Below, piece after piece: positions 5,317-10,000 of a stretch of DNA of 10,000 bases. The notes beneath the pieces are model-generated. The model did no database searches. It had not been told where the DNA came from and worked only from the letters and a program-made list of their open reading frames with translations. Position 1 is the first letter of the stretch. Every line of letters starts with the position of its first letter. Both the position numbers and the translations under genes were made by a program. This DNA comes from Kiritimatiellota bacterium (lineage in GTDB: Bacteria > Verrucomicrobiota > Kiritimatiellia > JAAZAB01): positions 1-10,000 of the forward strand of contig VSJD01000127.1 in the NCBI GenBank assembly GCA_008636095.1. The letters are read 5' to 3'.

Positions 5317-7764
5317 TTAATACTGCCCGGCATACAGGCCGGCGGAAATGGGCGTGTAGAAGGCGTCGCGGACGATTCGGTAACCGGCGTCGTTGGGATG
5401 GTTGGCGGAGGGCTGATTCATCAGGCTGGATTCCCAGCCGGGCACGGCGGTAATTGCTTCAAACACCGGCGCCACGGGAATATTGAAATTTTTGGCGATT
5501 TGATAGATGCGCGGGTTGAAGGCCACGATCCTCTCCATCTGCGCGCTACGGTCACGGTATTCGTTGGCAATTACCGGCGGAATTGTGGCAATGATCACCC
5601 GGATGCCACGGGCCTGGGCGAGCTGGATCATCATACTCAGATTTTCTTCGATTTCGTCAAACGGGACATCGTCACCATGGTCGTTGGTGCCTTCCATTAG
5701 CAGGACGAGATTGGGATTGGTTGCATCCAACATCCGGGAAAAACGTTCAACTCCCTGCCAAGTGTCTTCACCGTCCCGGCCTTGGTTGATGGAGCTAAAA
5801 TAGCCGTCATAATTCTGTTTTAATTTAGTCTCCAGAAGTTTGGGGTAGCCGGTGGCGGGGCTGTCAGTGCTGCTGCCGTCGCCATAGGTAATGCTGTCGC
5901 CAAAGGCCACGAACACCAGGTCTTCACGCCAGAGCGACTTGACCGCTGCCCAGTTTGTGCCGCCGAAGGGCAGGCTGGAACCCTTGTATTCGTCGCCGGA
6001 AAGCATAACGGACCAGTCGGAAATCGAATCGGCATACACCATCGGATCCGCCAGTCCGTCGCCATCGTAGTCGCCCGATAAAGGTCTGTATGCGGCGTTG
6101 CCCCATGTGAAGTAGGCGGAATTCGCGTAGCTACTGCCGGAAAGCAGGACCTGCCACTCGCCGGTGGTTCTATTACAGACACACGGGTCCGCGCGGCCGT
6201 CGTTATCGTAATCGGCAGGTACTGCCTGGTACCCGGATCCGCCCCAGATTGCGGAAACCTCCAGGTATCCGCTGCTGGAAAGTAAAATATACCACTTACC
6301 CGTTGATTCCTGGTAAAGACACGGGTCGGCTTTGTCGTCGCCGTCAAAATCCGCCGGCGCTGGTATGAAACCCGGCCCGCCCCATGGTGCGGTCACGGCC
6401 TGGCCGCTGTCCGAGTACAAGATGCCCCAAGTGCCCGACGCTTTTTCATAATAAGCAAGATCAGTTATGCCGTCGCCATCATAATCAGCCGGGACCGGGC
6501 TGGCGTTGGTCGCCGTACCGGTGCAAATTACGCCAAAATTGGTGGATACCGGTAAATAGGCGCTGCCCGACAGAAGCATCCACCACGTGCCTGTTTTACT
6601 CATGACGGCTATGTCGGTTTTACCATCGCCGTCGTAATCGCCGGGCGCCGCCCGCCGGCCGATACCTCCCATGATCGGTTGTGCCCCGGATTCGAAGTAC
6701 TGGCTTGAAAACAGGACCGTCCAGTTGCCGATGCTTTCATCATACAAAACCAAGTCGGATTTGCTGTCACCATCATAATCATTGATGCGGTGCACGGCTG
6801 GATTAGGCAGGATGTATTGGGCCGTGTCGAGGGTCTGCCAAGTTGTCAGGTCGGTGGAACCTTTCCATTCCACCGTCACGGTAAAATTGGAAACCGTCAC
6901 CAAACTGTAGCCATTAGTGTAACCAATGTGCCGGACGTTGACCGCCATGTCAGATTCGCCGAAGTCCGCGCCATAGACCCCGCTCCAACCCATCGCCGGC
7001 GCGCCGCCGGAACCGACCACCAGTTGTCGGAACGTCCGGCCGTTCGGCGCGGTCACGATGGCATGATCGTAAAAATGGTCATGCCCGCAGAAATAAAGAA
7101 GGCTTCCGGCGTCGGTCAGGCTGTTAATAAACGCGTTGCGTGCGGTGCGGTTCTCAGCCAGGCAGGAGGAACACATCACCTGCACCGCCGGCTCATGGCC
7201 GAACGTGAACAGGTGTGTCTTAGTGTTAAGCGCCAGTTGGTTGGTAAGCCACGCCTGGTTGACGGTGTGCGCGGTACAGTACTGATCCAGGGCTGCGAAG
7301 AATGCGTTTTTGTGCGTGAAGCTGTAGGTCAAGCCCACTTCGCCGGTTGGCCCGTTGCGGGGAGTGTTGGTGAAGGCTGTCAGGAAGGCGGCGCCCAAGG
7401 CGTCATCACCATAACTATCGTGATTGCCGCGCACGGGATAAACCGGGATTCCGGCTTTATAAACCGGCGCCATGGCATTGGTCCACAGGGCATACTGCAC
7501 GGCCATATTGGTGCTGTTTGAAGATGCCGGATCGCCGTAAATCAGGTCGCCGGCGACAAGCACCAGTTCAGGACAATCGTTGCTGATGGCCGTCGCCATG
7601 GCTGCCAGGACCGGTGTATTGACCCACTGATTAGTTGTGGTATTCGGGCCATCGCCGCGGGTGTTGCCGATGACGGCAAAGCGCCATACACCCGCCAAGG
7701 CCGGGCTGGCCAGTAAAAAGAGGCATAAAGACAGATAGCGGGAAAATGTCGGTATCGCATTCAT
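5317..7764 (-). CDS. Exported phosphoesterase / FG-GAP-like repeat / SGNH hydrolase fusion
   Basis: An 815-residue protein if it starts at the ATG at 7764. A longer frame from TTG at 7785 is rejected because the promoter -10 ends at 7791. A weak GGA lies 9 bases before the ATG. Residues 1-24 are a Sec signal peptide ending 'ASPALA'. Residues about 27-265 form a calcineurin-like metallophosphoesterase: 'AVIGNTRGD' (N34), 'AGDLIYG' (D73), 'GNHDSYG' (N114, H115), 'GHEP' (H190), 'GHDHFYDH' (H228, H230). Motif I has Asn where Asp is normal. A 'DLTTWQTL' beta-type linker (305-314) follows. Six FG-GAP/VCBS-like units then start at about 329, 376, 427, 472, 518 and 565, each with an Asp-rich calcium-loop-like motif. 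Residues 614-815 form an SGNH/GDSL hydrolase: 'GDSITYGDG' (S624), 'NQGRDG' (G662), 'EGTND' (N694), 'HPNDAGY' (H789); the Asp usually three residues before that His is Ser786. It probably acts on an extracellular or periplasmic ester or phosphoester; the substrate is unknown. Confidence 0.88.
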   Translation of the reverse strand: MNAIPTFSRYLSLCLFLLASPALAGVWRFAVIGNTRGDGPNTTTNQWVNTPVLAAMATAISNDCPELVLVAGDLIYGDPASSNSTNMAVQYALWTNAMAPVYKAGIPVYPVRGNHDSYGDDALGAAFLTAFTNTPRNGPTGEVGLTYSFTHKNAFFAALDQYCTAHTVNQAWLTNQLALNTKTHLFTFGHEPAVQVMCSSCLAENRTARNAFINSLTDAGSLLYFCGHDHFYDHAIVTAPNGRTFRQLVVGSGGAPAMGWSGVYGADFGESDMAVNVRHIGYTNGYSLVTVSNFTVTVEWKGSTDLTTWQTLDTAQYILPNPAVHRINDYDGDSKSDLVLYDESIGNWTVLFSSQYFESGAQPIMGGIGRRAAPGDYDGDGKTDIAVMSKTGTWWMLLSGSAYLPVSTNFGVICTGTATNASPVPADYDGDGITDLAYYEKASGTWGILYSDSGQAVTAPWGGPGFIPAPADFDGDDKADPCLYQESTGKWYILLSSSGYLEVSAIWGGSGYQAVPADYDNDGRADPCVCNRTTGEWQVLLSGSSYANSAYFTWGNAAYRPLSGDYDGDGLADPMVYADSISDWSVMLSGDEYKGSSLPFGGTNWAAVKSLWREDLVFVAFGDSITYGDGSSTDSPATGYPKLLETKLKQNYDGYFSSINQGRDGEDTWQGVERFSRMLDATNPNLVLLMEGTNDHGDDVPFDEIEENLSMMIQLAQARGIRVIIATIPPVIANEYRDRSAQMERIVAFNPRIYQIAKNFNIPVAPVFEAITAVPGWESSLMNQPSANHPNDAGYRIVRDAFYTPISAGLYAGQY
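5943..6795 (-). repeat. Six FG-GAP/VCBS-like protein repeats inside the fusion gene
   Basis: Protein-level repeats of 45-51 residues each pair a calcium-loop-like motif (D-[YF]-D-[GN]-D-x-[KIRL]-[ASTD]-D or close variants) with a 'TGxWxxLLSxSxY' strand pair and usually a 'WG' turn. Successive motif starts are 47, 51, 45, 46 and 47 residues apart. Arrays like this typically fold as a beta-propeller; six copies are obvious, and the linker before them may supply a degenerate seventh blade. The array separates the phosphoesterase from the SGNH hydrolase and may bind carbohydrate or hold the two modules apart. Confidence 0.75.
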
Positions 7765-7790
7765 AAAAATACGTCCAATAAACAAACTGA

Positions 7791-7818
7791 ATTATTGATA
7801 TTTCGGTACAGATGTCAA
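7791..7818 (-). promoter_or_regulatory. Sigma70-type promoter for the phosphoesterase/SGNH gene
   Basis: Read on the minus strand there is a perfect TTGACA -35 (complement of 7813-7818), a 16-base spacer, and AATAAT as -10 (complement of 7791-7796; five of six consensus bases). Transcription should start near 7784, leaving a leader of about 20 bases before the ATG at 7764. This supports the ATG over the upstream TTG start. It may drive the whole minus-strand run through cobT. Confidence 0.55.
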
Positions 7819-7866
7819 GCGCCCCCTAACCCGGAAAAGCGGTGCGTATCAGCTCCTATTTTCCTG

Positions 7867-7895
7867 TTGCCAAAAATCTGACTTGCCTGTATAGG
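7867..7895 (+). promoter_or_regulatory. Sigma70-type promoter for the transporter gene
   Basis: TTGCCA (7867-7872, five of six -35 consensus bases) is followed after exactly 17 bases by TATAGG (7890-7895, four of six -10 bases). The predicted start near 7902 gives a leader of about 45 bases. That leader contains a TTGATCAA palindrome (7930-7937) that overlaps the Shine-Dalgarno sequence. The two divergent promoters lie back to back with their -35 boxes about 50 bases apart, so one regulator could control both. Confidence 0.45.
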
Positions 7896-7946
7896 AATGG
7901 ACCCAACAATTGCCATTGCCAGCGAGTGATTGATCAAGGAGTTTCG

Positions 7947-10000
7947 ATGCTGTCGCCAGTTGAAATCAAACATGCCAAGCGGTGGATGATCATTTCAGAA
8001 ATCCCTGCCGGGATCTCCTGGGCCGGTATCGGTCTGACATACTTGACCGGTTTTTTCCTGGCGTTGAAAGCCAGCACCTTCCAAATCGGCTTGCTTACAG
8101 CCATTCCCGCACTCTGCGGTCTGGCCTCGGTCCTCAGCGGTTATCTGTTGTGGTATTGGAAGGGTCGGAAACGTGCGGTCGTAATTCTGATGTTCCTGTT
8201 TTATCTCAGCCATGCGTTTTTGGGCTGTATCCCTTTTCTATTCCACTCCTTTCCGTTATCCTTACAGGTCCAATTGGGACTGGCGGTGTTAACCGGTGCA
8301 TATATCCTGATTAAACTCCAGGAAGTCTTATGGTATTCCTGGGCTTCGGAAATCATACCGGATGGTCAGCGTGGCACCTTTTTTGGCCGTCTGGCGATCA
8401 CGGCGACATTCATTGCCATGCCGGCCAGTTTCCTGATCGGAAAATTTCTGGATCACCGCAACGATCTGCTGGGCTTTCTGGTCGTCTTTGGGGTGTGCGG
8501 GACGATTGGCGCCCTGGCGGGAGCGGCCTACGGGAAAATTCCGGATGTGCTCAACGCCGATAAACCCCTGCGGCCTTCCATTCTTAGACCACTCCGAGTT
8601 CCCTTGCGTGACCGTAATTTCCGGCAATTTCTGTTCTTTGTGCTGTTTAACACACTGGCCGGCGGTATCTGCGGTCCCTTTATCAACGTGTTCATGATCC
8701 AACTCCTGCGTATTCCCTATACCTATATTGCGCTGTTCGGGATCCTGTCTTCGCTGGCTTTTATTATCTTCGTCATGGTCTGGGGTTATCTGGTAGATAA
8801 ATACGGCAGTCGGCCCATTCTGCTATTGAGTTCCGTTCCCGTCATCTTCCTTAATATCATGTGGATATTCAATACGCCGGACCGATATTGGCTGATCCCG
8901 ATCATCTTTTTTATCTCCGGCATTACCACGGCCGGTGTCGGCGTGGCCTTGCCAAACATATTAATGGGTGTATCAACGGGCCAATCCAGTGCTGGTTACA
9001 CCACGATCTACCAGATCGTATTCGGCCTGACCGGCTTTGTGGCGCCCCTGCTGGGTAGTGTCGTGATTAATGTGTCCAGCCGCTTATCCCTGATGGTTCT
9101 GGGCTTTCCGATTCTGCCATACCATGTCTTGTTTGGGTTGGCCAGTCTCATGGCCATCCTGCCGCTGTTTTTCATCGTCCGGCTTTATGAACCCCATGGC
9201 AAAACAGCCATGTTTATTCTACGGAACATGGTGGTCGTCAATCCCTTGCGGCTGGCGGTTAATCTCATGGCCTATCATCGGAGCTCCGGCCAGAAGGAGC
9301 GTTTGAGCGCCACGATCGGCTTGGGCAATACGGGCAGTCCAATGGTAGTCAGTGAACTGACCAATACCCTGGATGATCCAATTTACTTTGTTCGGCGTGA
9401 AGCGGCCTTGGCCCTGGGGCGCATTAAGGATCGGGATGCGGTGTTACCCCTGATTGCCAAACTGGGCGATGAATTTGCCAATATCCAGTACGAAGCAGCC
9501 TGGGCTCTGGGACAGATTCGAGATGACCAAAGTATTCCGCCTCTGCTGGAAAGCTTGAAGGGCCTCGATCCTAAGTTGCGCGGTTATGCGGCGATGGCGC
9601 TTGGTGAAATCGGCGCGTCCGTGGCGATTGAGCCTTTGATAAACCGGCTTGAAAGCAGTCAGGATGTTTTTGAAACCACCTGTGTTGCCAATGCCTTGAG
9701 TCAACTCGGCTATAAGCAAGCCCTGTGGAAAACCCTGGAAATACTGGTGGCCAGCGATCAGCCGGTTGTCCGGCGGCAATTATCCGTCTCACTGGGGGAT
9801 CTCCTGGGCAAACAGGGGCAGTTCTATCGGATACTGACCCTGGAAGAGAAAGTATATGGTGATGAGGTCGTTCGCATTATCGGTGGGATGAATCGCATGC
9901 TTACGCGCCGCTGGTGCTCCAAATTGGGCAATGACCTGGTGGCCCAGGTTCAGGACGACTTAAAACGGATCCAGGCGTTATACGGTGAAAAACAATATGT
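7947..10000 (+). CDS. Major facilitator transporter fused to HEAT-like repeats, 3' end beyond window
   Basis: An ATG at 7947 preceded by CAAGGAG (7935-7941, 5-base gap) opens a frame with no stop for 684 codons up to the window end. Residues 1 to about 413 form a 12-helix major facilitator protein. It has the motif 'SWASEIIPDGQRGTFFG' (about residues 132-148), seen in a family of bacterial MFS proteins of unknown substrate, and a motif-A-like loop 'GYLVDKYGSRP' (280-290) between helices 8 and 9. After a basic linker (about 414-450), residues from 452 to about 600 are HEAT/PBS-lyase-like repeats: 'ATIGLGNTGSP', 'REAALALGRIKD', 'YEAAWALGQIRDD', 'GYAAMALGEIG'. These repeats usually bind proteins. 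Beyond 600 the chain is helical and charged, with no recognised motif. The C-terminal part is probably cytoplasmic, since it follows an even number of helices. Substrate and full length are unknown. Confidence 0.85.
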   Translation, partial: MLSPVEIKHAKRWMIISEIPAGISWAGIGLTYLTGFFLALKASTFQIGLLTAIPALCGLASVLSGYLLWYWKGRKRAVVILMFLFYLSHAFLGCIPFLFHSFPLSLQVQLGLAVLTGAYILIKLQEVLWYSWASEIIPDGQRGTFFGRLAITATFIAMPASFLIGKFLDHRNDLLGFLVVFGVCGTIGALAGAAYGKIPDVLNADKPLRPSILRPLRVPLRDRNFRQFLFFVLFNTLAGGICGPFINVFMIQLLRIPYTYIALFGILSSLAFIIFVMVWGYLVDKYGSRPILLLSSVPVIFLNIMWIFNTPDRYWLIPIIFFISGITTAGVGVALPNILMGVSTGQSSAGYTTIYQIVFGLTGFVAPLLGSVVINVSSRLSLMVLGFPILPYHVLFGLASLMAILPLFFIVRLYEPHGKTAMFILRNMVVVNPLRLAVNLMAYHRSSGQKERLSATIGLGNTGSPMVVSELTNTLDDPIYFVRREAALALGRIKDRDAVLPLIAKLGDEFANIQYEAAWALGQIRDDQSIPPLLESLKGLDPKLRGYAAMALGEIGASVAIEPLINRLESSQDVFETTCVANALSQLGYKQALWKTLEILVASDQPVVRRQLSVSLGDLLGKQGQFYRILTLEEKVYGDEVVRIIGGMNRMLTRRWCSKLGNDLVAQVQDDLKRIQALYGEKQY
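9300..9746 (+). repeat. HEAT-like repeat region of the transporter fusion
   Basis: About four to five degenerate repeats of roughly 31 residues are visible. Each has a first helix with the pattern 'A-A-x-A-L-G-x-I' and a second with 'A-[VI]-x-P-L-[IL]'. They start around residues 452, 484, 515 and 546, and the later copies are weaker. They are encoded in frame with the transporter with no intervening stop or start signal. Confidence 0.7.

Noticed and set aside
5820..6347. 175-residue minus-strand frame inside the FG-GAP-like repeat region
   Set aside because: It is an alternate frame of the repeat array; its Thr, Pro and Arg richness comes from the repeated codons of the real gene.
5943..6795. 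DNA tandem repeat or CRISPR-like array
   Set aside because: The periodicity of about 140 bases is protein-level; the DNA copies diverge strongly and there are no identical short repeats with unique spacers.
6790..7521. 243-residue plus-strand open frame opposite the phosphoesterase domain
   Set aside because: It is antisense to a protein with clear conserved motifs, has no recognisable domain, and is rich in His, Arg and Gly as expected from the complement of a GC-rich gene.

Overview
The window looks like a chromosomal stretch from a Gram-negative bacterium of the PVC group, most likely Kiritimatiellota, Verrucomicrobiota or Lentisphaerota. This is an inference from three things: very large Sec-exported proteins made of fused domains, an array of FG-GAP/VCBS-like 'DYDGDG' repeats preceded by a 'DLTTW'-type linker that I associate with these phyla, and a PUR-domain nucleic-acid-binding protein. 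No rRNA, tRNA, CRISPR array, transposase or phage gene was seen.

Layout: (1) 1-186, plus strand, the 3' end of a PUR-domain protein gene. (2) 216-7764, four minus-strand genes in a row, read right to left: a three-module exported protein (calcineurin-like phosphoesterase, six FG-GAP-like repeats, SGNH hydrolase), cobT, a large exported protein with an N-terminal CBM9/DOMON-like domain and a C-terminal PHP metallohydrolase domain, and cobS. (3) 7765-7946, a divergent intergenic region with a good sigma70-type promoter on each strand. (4) 7947 to the window end, plus strand, a 12-TM major facilitator protein that runs in frame into HEAT-like repeats and continues past the window edge.

How the genes may work together: cobT and cobS both serve assembly of the cobalamin nucleotide loop. 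CobT makes alpha-ribazole phosphate and CobS joins the ribazole to adenosylcobinamide-GDP. Here they are separated by a roughly 2.9 kb gene for an exported metallohydrolase with no obvious link to B12. The gene just upstream of cobT is another large exported (phospho)esterase-type protein, so B12 genes and exported hydrolase genes alternate on one strand. The 35-47 base gaps at two of the three junctions allow co-transcription. The 276-base gap between cobT and the PHP gene holds repeat-like sequence, a clean inverted repeat and a 29-codon plus-strand ORF with a well-placed Shine-Dalgarno sequence. This suggests insertion or rearrangement between cobT and cobS.

The points most worth a second look are the phosphoesterase/FG-GAP/SGNH fusion with altered active-site residues, the CBM9-PHP protein with its unassigned centre of about 450 residues, the transporter-HEAT fusion, and the repeat-like 3941-4216 gap. 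Nothing here clearly forms a defence system or another recognised multi-gene novel system.
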